In this document: positions 41,793 through 51,332 of the stretch, one piece after another
How positions within the stretch are numbered: position 1 is the stretch's first letter
How the letters are laid out: the number at the start of each line of letters is the position of its first letter
Assembly (NCBI RefSeq): GCF_019091455.1
Contig: NZ_JAGXJN010000003.1
Location: forward strand, 52,548-116,547
Direction: 5' to 3'
DNA from: Chitinophaga sp. GbtcB8
GTDB lineage: Bacteria > Bacteroidota > Bacteroidia > Chitinophagales > Chitinophagaceae
DNA: 64,000 nucleotides
Position numbers and translations under genes: made by a program
Notes under the pieces: model-generated
What the model was told of the DNA's origin: nothing
Databases searched by the model: none
Seen by the model: the letters and a program-made list of their open reading frames with translations, nothing else

Positions 41793-44700
41793 ATGATCTT
41801 CGCCGTCTGGTGCAGAGGCAGGCTTGTTACATCATTCCTGTCACTGGTATTATTACTCGCCGTTTGCCTGCCTGTAAGTGCCGGTACCTTACAAAGCATT
41901 ACCCTTTCTTTAAAGGACATTACCCTGGACAGGGCTTTCAAAGAGATACAAAAACAAACAGGTTACTCCTTCCTATACTCAAGAGAAGACCTGGAAAAAG
42001 CAGAACCTGTCAACCTGCAGGTAAAAAATGTAGATCTTCAATCCGTATTAAAACTTTGTTTTCAACGTCAGCCGCTTACCTACAACATTGTAGATAAAGT
42101 GGTGATCGTAAAAAGAAGCACCGGCTCCACCAATGTAAGCGCTGAGGCAAGCATAACACCCGCGGCTGTGCAAGGGCCTGTGAAAGGAGTGGTGATCAGC
42201 TCTGATGGCGGTCCCGTACCCGGCACCGTTATCCAGATAAAGGGCAAAAGCTCCGGTACCGTTACGGATGGGGAAGGCCGGTTTGAGCTGAACGTACCCA
42301 TTGGCACTACGCTGGTGATCCGTTCTGTAGGTTATGAGCAGCAGGAAATAAAAGTAGAGAGCGAGGCCGCCCTGCGCATTGTACTGAAAGTAAGCAATAG
42401 CATACTGGAAGAGGTGATCGTAACCGCCGGTGGTATTAAATCCAAACGCCGCGAAGTAGGTACCGCCAACACTACTATTAAAGCAGCAACGCTGGTGGCC
42501 GGAAAAGCAGTGAACATTGCCGGCGGCTTACAGGGTAAGGTAGCCGGTTTGCAGATCAATGCTACCAATGGTGGTGTAAATCCCAACTACCGTTTGATAT
42601 TAAGAGGCCAGCGTTCCCTGACCGGTAACAACCAGGCGCTGGTAGTGCTGGACAACGTAATTGTACCTAACACCGTATTAGGTAACCTGAACCCTGAAGA
42701 CGTGGAAGACCTGACAGTGCTAAATGGTGCCGGTGCAGCGGCTTTATACGGTTCTCAGGCATCTAACGGCGCCATCATCGTAACCACTAAAAAAGGTAAA
42801 AATGGCATTACGCAGGTAAAAGCATCTAACACTACCACCATTGAATCTGTAGCCTACTTTCCTAAGCTGCAAAATGGTTTTGGCGCAGGTGGCAGCTCTT
42901 ATGGGTATGATGTTAACGGCAAACCACTGTTCTCCAACCTGGAAAACCAGTCATACGGTCCTGCATTTGACGGCACTAAAGTACCGCTGGGCGTGCCGCT
43001 GGAAGATGGCAGCCAGGATTCCGCTCTATATAGCGGCAACAATGAGCACAACAATTTCTGGCAGCATGGCTTAACCAACCAGACAGATTTTTCCGTTACC
43101 AGTGGCGATGATAAATCTACCTTCTACCTTTCTGGCCAGTACGCTACCACAAAAGGTACTACACCTAAAGATAAATTCAACCGCACCACCTTACGCGCCA
43201 ACGGTACCCGTAAAATAGGCAGTAAAGTAAGCAGCACTTACGCTATTGGCTATACGCAGAACAGGTGGGATATTACCACGCAAACTGCCAGCATGTATGC
43301 TAACCTGCTGAACATGCCGCAGAACGTGGATATTACCAAGTATAAGAACTGGCAAACCGATAAGTTTGCCAACCCCAACGGGTTCTATAATCCCTGGTAC
43401 CAGAACCCTTACTTTACCCTGGATAACAACCGTTCCAAAAGCCGGAATGATTATTTAACTGGTAACCTGGAGCTGAAATATTCCCCGGCTGAGTGGATTG
43501 ACCTGACGGTACGCCAGGGTATTGCTACCAGGAATTACTCCGGCAAAACCTGGCAGGGCGCGTTTGATTATACGGCTTATGCAGAAACTACCAGCGGAGC
43601 GAAAACAGATATCCCTGCTGCGGTTTCCGATGAAAGCGGTTATATCACGGAGCTGCTCAGCGATGCATTTGCACAGTTCCGCAAAGAGTACGGAGATTTC
43701 AGCTTTAACCTGATCACCGGCGGCCAGTGGCGCCAGGACGAATCCAAGTTCGTAAATGTTAATGCAACCGGCTTAACCATCCCGGAGCTATATAACAGCA
43801 GTAACACTACTTCTAACCTGGGCGGTGGTGAGGTGAATTATAAAGCCCGCCAGATGGGTGTTTATGCTGATTTTCGTATCGGCTATAAGAATTTCCTATT
43901 CCTGCATGGTACCGGCCGTAATGACTGGGTTTCCATACTGTCGCCTGATAACAGGTCTTTCTTCTATCCATCTGTGGATGTATCTTTCATAGCCAGCGAC
44001 GCCATTACCGCATTAAAACAAAGCCGCACCATTACTTACCTGAAGCTGAGAGGTGGCTGGTCAAAAGTAGGCCAGGTGAACCTGGGTAACGCCGGTGATT
44101 TTGGTGCGTACTACCTGCAGCCCACCTTTAGCCAGGCCAATGGTTACCCTTACAATGGCGTAGCCGGTTATACGGTGAATAATACGCTGATCTCCTCCAG
44201 CCTGAAACCGGAGATCACCAAAGGTTATGAAGCTGGTTTTGACTTAAACCTGCTGGATGACCGCATTACTACCAGTGTAACCTGGTACAGCACCAAAACC
44301 GATAACCAAACGGTAAATACTACGGTTTCCAGCGCTACCGGGTTCTCCGTTTTCCGTGTGAACAGCGGGCAAACCACCAGCCGCGGCCTGGAAGTAACCA
44401 CACACGTAACCCCCATCAAAACGGCTGACTGGGATGTAACTGTAGGCGGTAACTATACTTTCCTGGACAATAAGGTAAATAACATCAGCGCGGATCTGCC
44501 CCGTTTATCACTGGCCTCCTATGGCAGCGGTACCGGTTCTTATGCCGTAGCCGGCAATATGTTCCCGGTAATTATGGGTAAGGATTACAGCCGTGATCCG
44601 GAAGGTCATGTGATCGTGGACCGTATTACCGGTACACCTAAAACAGATGATACCATTAAGATCCTGGGTAATGCGGTGGCGCGCCATCGCCTGAGCCTGG

Positions 44701-45248
44701 ACCTGAGCGTACGTTTCAAACAATTTCGTTTAACAGCCCTATTTGAATACCGCGGTGGTTACATGGTGTTTAATAACATGGGTGGTGAGCTGGACTGGTC
44801 CGGTACCGGTTACAGGTCAGCAGCGTTTAACCGTGACCGTTTTGTATTCCCCAACTCCGTATATGAAGATCCTAACCATCCGGGCCAGTACATTAAGAAT
44901 ACCAACATCACCGTTACAGATGGTAATGGTAACTCCGGATTCTGGACCAATGATGAAAACCGTACGGTGGCCTCTAACTACATTACTTCCGGCGATTTCT
45001 GGAAGATGAGGGAGATCGCATTGTCATACGACGTGCCGGCATCCTTCCTCAGCAAGATCAGGGTTATTAAAGCCGCCACGATTAGTGTGCAGGCACGTAA
45101 CCTGTTCATCTGGCTGGCCAAATCAAACTATTATACAGATCCTGAATACAGTGATGCAGGTAATGACAGCAACGGTATAGGCCTTACCGGCCTGGGGCAA
45201 ACGCCTCCTTCCCGTTTTTACGGTGCCACCCTGTCATTGACATTCTAA
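41793..45248 (+). CDS. SusC/RagA-family TonB-dependent receptor with STN signalling domain
   Basis: A 1151-residue outer-membrane transporter. After a signal peptide (LVLLLAVCLPVSAG), residues about 30-110 are the secretin/TonB N-terminal (STN) domain, the part that talks to FecR. A carboxypeptidase-regulatory-like domain follows (GPVKGVVISSDGGPVPGT), then the TonB plug (LQGKVAGLQINATNGG and LNGAGAAALYGSQASNGAI), then a 22-strand barrel ending in a C-terminal phenylalanine (FYGATLSLTF). It imports an oligosaccharide or similar ligand with the SusD-like lipoprotein. Likely regulated by the ECF/FecR pair and by the leader element just upstream. Confidence 0.92.
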   Translation: MIFAVWCRGRLVTSFLSLVLLLAVCLPVSAGTLQSITLSLKDITLDRAFKEIQKQTGYSFLYSREDLEKAEPVNLQVKNVDLQSVLKLCFQRQPLTYNIVDKVVIVKRSTGSTNVSAEASITPAAVQGPVKGVVISSDGGPVPGTVIQIKGKSSGTVTDGEGRFELNVPIGTTLVIRSVGYEQQEIKVESEAALRIVLKVSNSILEEVIVTAGGIKSKRREVGTANTTIKAATLVAGKAVNIAGGLQGKVAGLQINATNGGVNPNYRLILRGQRSLTGNNQALVVLDNVIVPNTVLGNLNPEDVEDLTVLNGAGAAALYGSQASNGAIIVTTKKGKNGITQVKASNTTTIESVAYFPKLQNGFGAGGSSYGYDVNGKPLFSNLENQSYGPAFDGTKVPLGVPLEDGSQDSALYSGNNEHNNFWQHGLTNQTDFSVTSGDDKSTFYLSGQYATTKGTTPKDKFNRTTLRANGTRKIGSKVSSTYAIGYTQNRWDITTQTASMYANLLNMPQNVDITKYKNWQTDKFANPNGFYNPWYQNPYFTLDNNRSKSRNDYLTGNLELKYSPAEWIDLTVRQGIATRNYSGKTWQGAFDYTAYAETTSGAKTDIPAAVSDESGYITELLSDAFAQFRKEYGDFSFNLITGGQWRQDESKFVNVNATGLTIPELYNSSNTTSNLGGGEVNYKARQMGVYADFRIGYKNFLFLHGTGRNDWVSILSPDNRSFFYPSVDVSFIASDAITALKQSRTITYLKLRGGWSKVGQVNLGNAGDFGAYYLQPTFSQANGYPYNGVAGYTVNNTLISSSLKPEITKGYEAGFDLNLLDDRITTSVTWYSTKTDNQTVNTTVSSATGFSVFRVNSGQTTSRGLEVTTHVTPIKTADWDVTVGGNYTFLDNKVNNISADLPRLSLASYGSGTGSYAVAGNMFPVIMGKDYSRDPEGHVIVDRITGTPKTDDTIKILGNAVARHRLSLDLSVRFKQFRLTALFEYRGGYMVFNNMGGELDWSGTGYRSAAFNRDRFVFPNSVYEDPNHPGQYIKNTNITVTDGNGNSGFWTNDENRTVASNYITSGDFWKMREIALSYDVPASFLSKIRVIKAATISVQARNLFIWLAKSNYYTDPEYSDAGNDSNGIGLTGLGQTPPSRFYGATLSLTF

Positions 45249-45271
45249 CTGCAGCTTAAAAAATCAGAGAA

Positions 45272-46873
45272 ATGAAAAAACGCTTATTACTTTTTATATC
45301 CATAGGGATGGTTGTGTTGGGAAGCTCCTGTAAAAAATACCTGGATATCAACACCAACCCGAATACCGCTACCTCCGCTACGCCGGAAGTAGTGCTGCCG
45401 CAGGCAATTGTATATACGGCTGCCAACATCAGCAGCTTTAACAGCTACGGCTCCCAGCTGGTAGGTTATGCCGCCAACGCCGGTGGTTACGGTGGTTTTG
45501 GCGCAGCGGTCACCTACAATTTCAGTAATGCTACCAGCACCGGCTTATGGACCTCCTCCTACGACCTGCTGGAAGATTTCCAGTACGTGATACAGCAAAC
45601 AGATACCATAGCGGATTACGGCTACTTTAACGCAGCAGCCCGCATTATGAAAGTTTTCAACTTCCAGCTGCTGGTAGATACTTATAATGATGTTCCTTAC
45701 AAGGATGCATTAAAGGGCGTTAATGAGCTTACACCTGCTTATGATAAGGCAGAAGATATTTACAAGGACCTGGCCATACAGCTGGATTCTGCCATCACCA
45801 TCATTAAAAATACACAAGCCAGCCAGGAAGGCAGCACCACCAGTAACGTAAAAGACCTGGGCAGCAGCTCTGATCCTATGTTCAAAGGCGACATGGAAAA
45901 ATGGAAACAGCTGGCCAACACCATTAAGCTCCGCTTAATGATACGTGCCGGCAGCAAGGTTACTTTTGCCAGCACTGCTTTTGATGATGCCGGCTTCCTG
46001 ACCACTGATGCCATTATAAACCCCGGTTATGCCAGGGATAATAACCGGCAAAACCCTGCCTGGAACACCTGGATATATACTTCTACCGGCAGCGCAGGCA
46101 ATAAGGCCTGGATCCCTACTAAATGGATCCTTTCATTTTACGATGGTACCAAGCTGGATGATTACCGGGGTTATGCCATTTATTACCAGTTCCCAAGCAC
46201 TACGGCCAACCAGCTGGGTTATGAGAGCAACAGCGTACCCTCTGCACCCGCAGGCAGCGCCTGGTTATCCGGCGCCAATGCAGGCAGCGACAGGGGCAGC
46301 ACTACGGCCGGTGGCAGCATTGGCATTTTCAAAGCGCCCAGCGCCGGCGAGCCTTTGCTGTTAGCGGCTGAGAGTTTTTTACTGCAGGCAGAAGGCGTGG
46401 TAAGAGGGTTTGTTACCGGCGATGCAAAAGCGCTGTTTGATGCAGGCGTACTTGCCTCTTTCAAATATGATTATATGAAACCGGATGGCACCTTTGACCT
46501 GAATGGCTGGGATCCGCAGGTAGATTACGATGCTTACCTGGAGAACAATGAAGGCAGCTACCTGGTGCATTTTGACCTGGCCACTACGCAGCCGCAGCAG
46601 ATAGAAGCCATCATTACCCAGAAGTATGTGGCGCTGAACTTCATACATGGGCATGAGGCCTGGAATGAGTACCGCAGAACACATTACCCTGCGATTACAA
46701 ATGGTTCCTCAGATGCGCTGAAAACATTTGCATCCACACAATCCATCAGCACCCGTGCTGACAGGCTGCCTACCCGCTTACTGTATCCCAATACAGAATC
46801 ATCCAACAACGGTACTAACATGCCGAAAGGGATCAATCCTTTTTCATCACTTATTTTCTGGGCAGCACAGTAA
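45272..46873 (+). CDS. SusD/RagB-like lipoprotein (SusD-like 2 type)
   Basis: A 533-residue surface lipoprotein. The lipobox is VVLGSSC with the +1 Cys at residue 20, followed by KKYLDINTNPNTA, the start common to the SusD-like family 2. Tetratricopeptide-like helices follow (YNDVPYKDALKG, AEDIYKDLAIQLDSAI), and the C-terminal HGHEAWNEYRRTHYP and RLPTRLLYPNTES motifs fit the family. It caps the SusC protein encoded 23 bases upstream. The substrate is not indicated by neighbours, as no hydrolase is in this operon. Confidence 0.9.
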   Translation: MKKRLLLFISIGMVVLGSSCKKYLDINTNPNTATSATPEVVLPQAIVYTAANISSFNSYGSQLVGYAANAGGYGGFGAAVTYNFSNATSTGLWTSSYDLLEDFQYVIQQTDTIADYGYFNAAARIMKVFNFQLLVDTYNDVPYKDALKGVNELTPAYDKAEDIYKDLAIQLDSAITIIKNTQASQEGSTTSNVKDLGSSSDPMFKGDMEKWKQLANTIKLRLMIRAGSKVTFASTAFDDAGFLTTDAIINPGYARDNNRQNPAWNTWIYTSTGSAGNKAWIPTKWILSFYDGTKLDDYRGYAIYYQFPSTTANQLGYESNSVPSAPAGSAWLSGANAGSDRGSTTAGGSIGIFKAPSAGEPLLLAAESFLLQAEGVVRGFVTGDAKALFDAGVLASFKYDYMKPDGTFDLNGWDPQVDYDAYLENNEGSYLVHFDLATTQPQQIEAIITQKYVALNFIHGHEAWNEYRRTHYPAITNGSSDALKTFASTQSISTRADRLPTRLLYPNTESSNNGTNMPKGINPFSSLIFWAAQ

Positions 46874-46915
46874 GGGGAGCCGTTTTGTGAAGTATAAACA
46901 ATTAAAAAAAATACG

Positions 46916-47881
46916 ATGAAATATATCATAGAGAAAGTATCGCTTGCTGTAATGGCGCTGGCATTTACTTCCTGCTTAAAGGATCACCTGGCCATGGATC
47001 CTGCACAGTCTAACAACGTGGTGGAATTTGAGAATACCGGTTCTATTGTATCACCTGCCGGCGCTATAGTGCCCCGGTTTGCAGTGGATCTGGGCAGCCT
47101 GGGAGTAGGAGAGTCTGCCAACATAAATATTAACCTGAGCTATTCAGGCGCGGAAATGGCGCCCAATGATATTACGGTAACGCTGGAGGTTGACACTGCT
47201 GCATTAAATGCATACAATGCAGAACAGGGGACGAACTATGTTGCGCCCCCTGCCAGCGTATACCATCTGCCCAGCAATATTGTGATCAAAAGCGGTACGC
47301 AAAAGATCCAGGTATATGTGGCTATTACCCGGAGCAGCGATTTTGATTTTAATGTGAACTATGCGCTGCCGTTAAAGATCGCATCTGCCTCCACCGGTAT
47401 TATCAGCGGAAACTTTGGTACTGCGCTGTTTTCCTTTGCTGTGCGTAACAGCTATGATGGAATTTACACCATGACGGGATCTATGACAGATAACACCAGC
47501 TCCTCCCTCACGGGTTACTATCCGCTGGATGTGAACATGATCACTTATTCCGGTAATTCCATTGCCATGTATGATCCGGTTGTGGCCAAAACCTATGGCC
47601 ATGCTATCAGGAGCGGCGCTACCGGCACCTCTTACTACGGCAGCTTTAGCCCGGTGTTCTTTTTTGATGATGCAGGAAAGATCACCTCCATCACCAATTA
47701 TTACGGGCAGCTGTCCGGCGCCAATAAACGCTCTGCAGAGCTGGACCCTACAGGTGTGAACAAGATCACCTTTGGCGGCGATGGTAAAGTGGCTTCTTTT
47801 GAAGTAAGCTATTTTATGACGCAGAACGGCGCCGTAAGAACTTCTTTCAACGAAAAGTTCACTTACAAGTCATCAAGATAA
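46916..47881 (+). CDS. DUF1735/DUF4361 lipoprotein of the SusCD operon
   Basis: A 321-residue lipoprotein with the lipobox-like LAFTSC at residues 16-21. The N-terminal half (about 40-170) is an immunoglobulin-like DUF1735 domain (DITVTLEVDTAALNAYNAEQ, SSDFDFNVNYALPLKI), and the C-terminal half is DUF4361-like (NSYDGIYTMTGSMTDN). Such proteins commonly follow SusCD genes and are presumed surface glycan-binding proteins. It starts 42 bases after the SusD gene and is followed by a strong terminator. Confidence 0.82.
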   Translation: MKYIIEKVSLAVMALAFTSCLKDHLAMDPAQSNNVVEFENTGSIVSPAGAIVPRFAVDLGSLGVGESANININLSYSGAEMAPNDITVTLEVDTAALNAYNAEQGTNYVAPPASVYHLPSNIVIKSGTQKIQVYVAITRSSDFDFNVNYALPLKIASASTGIISGNFGTALFSFAVRNSYDGIYTMTGSMTDNTSSSLTGYYPLDVNMITYSGNSIAMYDPVVAKTYGHAIRSGATGTSYYGSFSPVFFFDDAGKITSITNYYGQLSGANKRSAELDPTGVNKITFGGDGKVASFEVSYFMTQNGAVRTSFNEKFTYKSSR

Positions 47882-47952
47882 ATGAGTGCAGTTTTCTAAC
47901 TGGTGCTTAGGCAAATCAGGAAGCTAGGTTGAGGCTTCCCCATAAGCGAGCA

Positions 47953-47979
47953 TATAGCCCCCGGTTCACGGGGGCTATA
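47953..47979 (+). terminator. Terminator of the SusCD operon
   Basis: TATAGCCCCCG (47953-47963) pairs perfectly with CGGGGGCTATA (47969-47979) around a GTTCA loop, followed by CTGTTTC. It lies 71 bases after the lipoprotein stop. Confidence 0.8.
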
Positions 47980-48235
47980 CTGTTTCATGGATAAAAAAAA
48001 TCCTACCCGCCTGAAAGCGGATGGGAAATGACCTTGGATGTTGGTCGCATCACTGGTCTGCGGGTAAGCTACATCGTGTTCTGAACTTATTAGTCACCCG
48101 GACCAAAAGTATGAATTTAGCCAGTAATACGTCCGGAAACGGCCCCTTTTTTACATGAAAGGCTAGCGCGTTCTGACGGGCTGCGTTCTATCATCTACGT
48201 ATAACTACGTATAAGGGTAGCAGTTAATCCGGCAA
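47980..48235. other. Rest of the intergenic region after the SusCD operon
   Basis: Besides the leader copy, this stretch holds a direct repeat of CTACGTATA (about 48195-48215) and no gene. It lies between convergent units, the SusCD terminator and the serine hydrolase stop. Confidence 0.4.
48031..48101 (+). ncRNA. Second copy of the SusC leader element, no receptor downstream
   Basis: GATG (48037-48040) pairs with CATC (48048-48051) around the invariant loop TTGGTCG (48041-48047), then the block ATCGTGTTCTGAAC at 48073-48086. Compared with copy 1, one A-T pair is replaced by G-C, a compensatory change. Only a 15-codon frame follows (from 48111) before the minus-strand gene at 48236, so the copy is an orphan, perhaps left by a deleted SusC/SusD pair. 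Confidence 0.45.
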
Positions 48236-49447
48236 TTATTTTATTGCACTTAATAGCTGCGCTATCATGCTGTTCATGGCTTTATAATCAATCCATCTTA
48301 CTACGGCTACCAGCTCATGATCGGGGTCAACATAAATGAAATTGGTGCCATTGCCGATATGGATAAATGCATTTGCCGGTGCGCTGGCCGCCAGCTTATG
48401 ATCTGTGTTCAGGAACCAATTCATATAACCATAAGTAGGCTCCGCAGCTGTAGGTGTAAGCGCTTGTTTAACCCATTGCTCAGACAACAGCTGCTGACCG
48501 TTCCAGTTACCCCGGTGCAGGGTTAGCAGGCCAAAACGGGCCATATCATATGCGCTGATGAACATACCACCGCCCCAATGCCCGCCGCCACTGACTGATT
48601 GCACGGGTGCGCCATCCAGCACGATCCACGCATTGCGGTAGCCATACCAGCGCCAGGTATTGGATGCGCCAATGGGGTCCATAATATGCTGCTTTAATAC
48701 CTGCGGCAGCGGTTGCCGCCATACGCAGGTAGCTGCCAGCGCCAGGGCATTCACCCGCACATCATTGTACTTGTATACGGCGCCGGGGGCATTGCGTTTA
48801 CGGTGCAGCCAAACTTCGGGATCATTGCCCACCGGACGGTCTGCCCAATCCGGCTTCCCCCATAAAGTACCTTCCCAGTCGCTGGTTTGCCGTAACATTA
48901 CATCCCAGGTAAGGGTACGGTTATGCTCACCTGCAAAGGGATATAACAAAGCCGGCTGCCCAGGTGTGGAAGCCGTGCTAACGGGGTTATATACTTCAAT
49001 GGGTGGTATATAAGGCGCTACGGTATCTGTTACGCTGCGTATAAGCCCATGGTCTACCGCCACGCCTATCACGGATGATAAAAAACTTTTGGTAACGCTG
49101 TTGGTAATATCTACACGCAGCGGTTCTCCCCACTCCGCTACAATATAACCTTTGTAGATGATCACACCCGTAGGCTCTCCCCGTTCAGAGAACGGGCCTA
49201 TGCCTGCGCTGTACGGCTCTTTCCCAAACTGGATAGCCTGGGTAAGCTCCTGGTTGCGGGGATATTTGGATTCATTATCGCGTGCAAATTTAATAGCGGC
49301 CTGTAATTGGGCCGAATCCAGCCCCAATGCGGCGGGCGGGCGGTGCTGCCATTCTCCGCGGGGTGGAAAGTAACTTTTGGTTTTGGATTGTGAGTAGGTA
49401 AGCAGGGTATAGCCCAACAGCAGGGTGAGGAAAAAGAAACGTTTCAT
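48236..49447 (-). CDS. Secreted serine hydrolase, beta-lactamase (class C) fold
   Basis: A 403-residue enzyme with a signal peptide (MKRFFFLTLLLGYTLLTYSQ). The class C/DD-peptidase motifs are S-V-T-K in TNSVTKSFLSSVIG (nucleophile serine), Y-x-N in VYKYNDVRVN, and H-I-G-N in the place of the K-T-G motif (FIHIGNGTN). The family covers esterases, D-aminopeptidases and EstB-like hydrolases, so the substrate is open. Monocistronic. Confidence 0.82.
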   Translation of the reverse strand: MKRFFFLTLLLGYTLLTYSQSKTKSYFPPRGEWQHRPPAALGLDSAQLQAAIKFARDNESKYPRNQELTQAIQFGKEPYSAGIGPFSERGEPTGVIIYKGYIVAEWGEPLRVDITNSVTKSFLSSVIGVAVDHGLIRSVTDTVAPYIPPIEVYNPVSTASTPGQPALLYPFAGEHNRTLTWDVMLRQTSDWEGTLWGKPDWADRPVGNDPEVWLHRKRNAPGAVYKYNDVRVNALALAATCVWRQPLPQVLKQHIMDPIGASNTWRWYGYRNAWIVLDGAPVQSVSGGGHWGGGMFISAYDMARFGLLTLHRGNWNGQQLLSEQWVKQALTPTAAEPTYGYMNWFLNTDHKLAASAPANAFIHIGNGTNFIYVDPDHELVAVVRWIDYKAMNSMIAQLLSAIK

Positions 49448-49599
49448 AGGGATAAATTACGCACTTTTTCCCATGTCTTTCTCATGTGTTTCTCATGTCT
49501 TTCCCTACTGGATCCCATGTTTCTCACTAGTCCATCCCTAGTGAAGTTCATGTCAGGGTTTAAATATGCAGGCAATTTCTTTAAGGAGGAGTAATAAAA

Positions 49600-50256
49600 T
49601 TAATACAGCTGGTTACGCAGGATGCGTTTGATCATTTGCACGGTAGTGCGGGTGGTTTGGCCTTTATATTTTTCCACCACTTTGGTTTCGCTCATGCCGG
49701 CGCCTAGGTCGCTTACAATGTACCACCACTGACCCAGGAATTCGGCGTTGGGCGTGCGGTATTGAAGCAGGCGTTTTACGGTGGTGATAACCGTCATGCT
49801 AACGTCGCCGTCATGCAGGGCAAATACCTCGTCAATGCTCAGGCCTAGGGTAAGATCATCGGCAATACGCGAATAGTCGTGCAGGTATTTTTCGTTGGCT
49901 TCCATTACCTGCAGCATGGGATTACTGCTGTACTGGATCTGGGTATGTTTGCTGCGTTCCTTTGGTTTCTGTACCCAGGCAAAACCGCGGGCAATATTAT
50001 CACAGATCACCAGATCATCCGGCAGCAGCTCAAACCATTCACCCTTTACGCGTTTATGCTGGAAAGCCATGTGCAGGCTTACTTCCAGGTCATCCATAAG
50101 TGTAGTGGTGTATTGGCGTACCAGGCGGAAAACAATAGGCAGGTGGGTATGATAGGAAGAAAGCCTTTTTTGCAGATCCTGCGTTTTGCCGATCTTATAA
50201 AGGTTCTTCCCGGTTTTCAGTACATATACGGAATGTCCATTTTGCACCTGGTCCAT
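49600..50256 (-). CDS. GIY-YIG-like (MUG113/T5orf172 type) protein
   Basis: A 218-residue protein from MDQVQNGHSVYVLK. The N-terminal domain has the VYVLKTGKNLYKIGKTQDL core with GIY-like and YKIGKT motifs, then RLSSYHTHLP, RQYTTTLMDDLEVSLHMAF and GEWFELLPDD, matching the T5orf172/MUG113 branch of GIY-YIG nucleases. The C-terminal region (about 105-218) is helical and unknown. Whether it cuts DNA is uncertain. A longer frame to 50313 runs into a CCATGGACC-like repeat and is not used. Confidence 0.68.
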   Translation of the reverse strand: MDQVQNGHSVYVLKTGKNLYKIGKTQDLQKRLSSYHTHLPIVFRLVRQYTTTLMDDLEVSLHMAFQHKRVKGEWFELLPDDLVICDNIARGFAWVQKPKERSKHTQIQYSSNPMLQVMEANEKYLHDYSRIADDLTLGLSIDEVFALHDGDVSMTVITTVKRLLQYRTPNAEFLGQWWYIVSDLGAGMSETKVVEKYKGQTTRTTVQMIKRILRNQLY

Positions 50257-50299
50257 GTACACGAAAATAAATAAATTATCAGTATGAAAAATGGTTTTT

Positions 50300-50430
50300 A
50301 GTCCATGGGCCATAGTTGATGGTCCATAGCCCGTTCATGAGGGCTGTTCAGCAAGTATATGCAGGGGTTTGGAGCCCTATTCCAATTCTTGCTCATCTTA
50401 TGCAATGGACCATCCACCATGGACCATCGA
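50300..50430. repeat. Dispersed CCATGGAC-type repeat cluster
   Basis: Words related to the 14-base unit at 15794 occur here: GTCCATGGGCCATAG and GATGGTCCATAGC near 50300-50330, and AATGGACCATCCACCATGGACC near 50403 (read in two parts). They lie between the GIY-YIG-like gene and the PHP gene and prolong the apparent reading frames of both, so those extended starts should not be used. Confidence 0.5.
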
Positions 50431-50467
50431 CTTTCCTTATCTTTACTATTTACCCCCCGTCATTTGT

Positions 50468-51223
50468 ATGTTCTATATAGCAGACCTCCATATCCATTCC
50501 CACTACTCCCGTGCTACCAGCAAGGATCTTAACCTGGAAACCCTCTATCAATGGGCCCGGGTAAAAGGCATTCATGTAGTAGGTACCGGCGATTTTACGC
50601 ATCCCCAATGGTTCAAAGAATTACAGGAAAAACTGGAGCCCGATGGCAATGGTTTGTTCCGCCTGAAGAACCCGCCCGCCACACCGGCACTGCCGGGTAT
50701 GAAGGTGCAGGATATTGATGTACGTTTTTGCCTCACCTCAGAGATCAGCTCTATTTATAAGTACGGGTATAAGGTGCGCAAGAACCATAACCTGGTATAT
50801 GCGCCGGATTTTGAAACCGTAGCCCGCATCAATGCAAAGCTTTCCACTATCGGTAACCTGGCTTCAGATGGACGGCCTATATTGGGTTTACCATCGCGCG
50901 ATCTGCTGGAAATTGTGCTGGCCGCTTCCGACCAGGCCTACCTGGTGCCAGCGCATGTGTGGACACCCTGGTTCTCCACCCTGGGCTCCCGTGGCGGTTA
51001 TGACAGTATCGACGAATGTTTCCGTGATCTTTCGGGTCACATCTTTGCTATTGAAACCGGCCTGTCATCAGACCCCGCCATGAACTGGCAATGGAGCGCG
51101 CTGGACCGCTTTACGTTAATATCCAACTCAGATGCACACTCGCCCCAGAAGCTGGGACGGGAAGCTAACCTGTTTAATACAGAGCGCAGTTATGAAGGGC
51201 TGTTCAATGCATATTCCCGATGA
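50468..51223 (+). CDS. PHP domain protein, truncated endonuclease Q-like
   Basis: A 251-residue PHP-family protein from MFYIADLHIHSHYSR, with metal ligands H8, H10 and H12. It carries the endonuclease Q signature (GTGDFTHPQWFKEL, CLTSEISSIYKYG, GLPSRDLLEIVL, HVWTPWFSTLGS and SNSDAHSPQKLGREANLF). Endonuclease Q nicks DNA 5' of deaminated bases. Full-length family members continue with a zinc-binding module and, in many Bacteroidota, a fused UvrD helicase; this one stops 12 residues after NTERSYE. A 35-codon remnant of what looks like a C-terminal tail follows in the +1 frame (51207-51314). Possibly a deletion derivative; activity uncertain. Confidence 0.7.
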   Translation: MFYIADLHIHSHYSRATSKDLNLETLYQWARVKGIHVVGTGDFTHPQWFKELQEKLEPDGNGLFRLKNPPATPALPGMKVQDIDVRFCLTSEISSIYKYGYKVRKNHNLVYAPDFETVARINAKLSTIGNLASDGRPILGLPSRDLLEIVLAASDQAYLVPAHVWTPWFSTLGSRGGYDSIDECFRDLSGHIFAIETGLSSDPAMNWQWSALDRFTLISNSDAHSPQKLGREANLFNTERSYEGLFNAYSR

Positions 51224-51314
51224 GCTGCGCGAAGCGGTGAAGGCTGCCCCTAAAAAAGAAAAAAGCAAAACCGGCGAAGACCAGCTTTCACTGTTCCAGG
51301 CCGGTTTGCCTTGA
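51207..51314 (+). pseudogene. Out-of-frame tail fragment after the PHP gene
   Basis: A 35-residue frame, MHIPDELREAVKAAPKK then EKSKTGEDQLSLFQAGLP, overlaps the end of the PHP gene in another frame. Its charged linker and terminal QLSLF look like the C-terminal end of a larger protein, perhaps the helicase half of an endonuclease Q-UvrD fusion. I read it as the residue of an internal deletion. Could instead be a small independent gene. Confidence 0.4.
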
Positions 51315-51332
51315 TAGATCTATAAATGATTC

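Noticed and set aside
49480..49560. Tandem TCTCATGT-like repeats, possible CRISPR
   Set aside because: Units are short and imperfect with no unique spacers of regular length; no cas genes nearby.
50369..50467. N-terminal extension of the PHP protein
   Set aside because: Repeat-derived residues; the family begins at the IADLHIH motif just after 50468.
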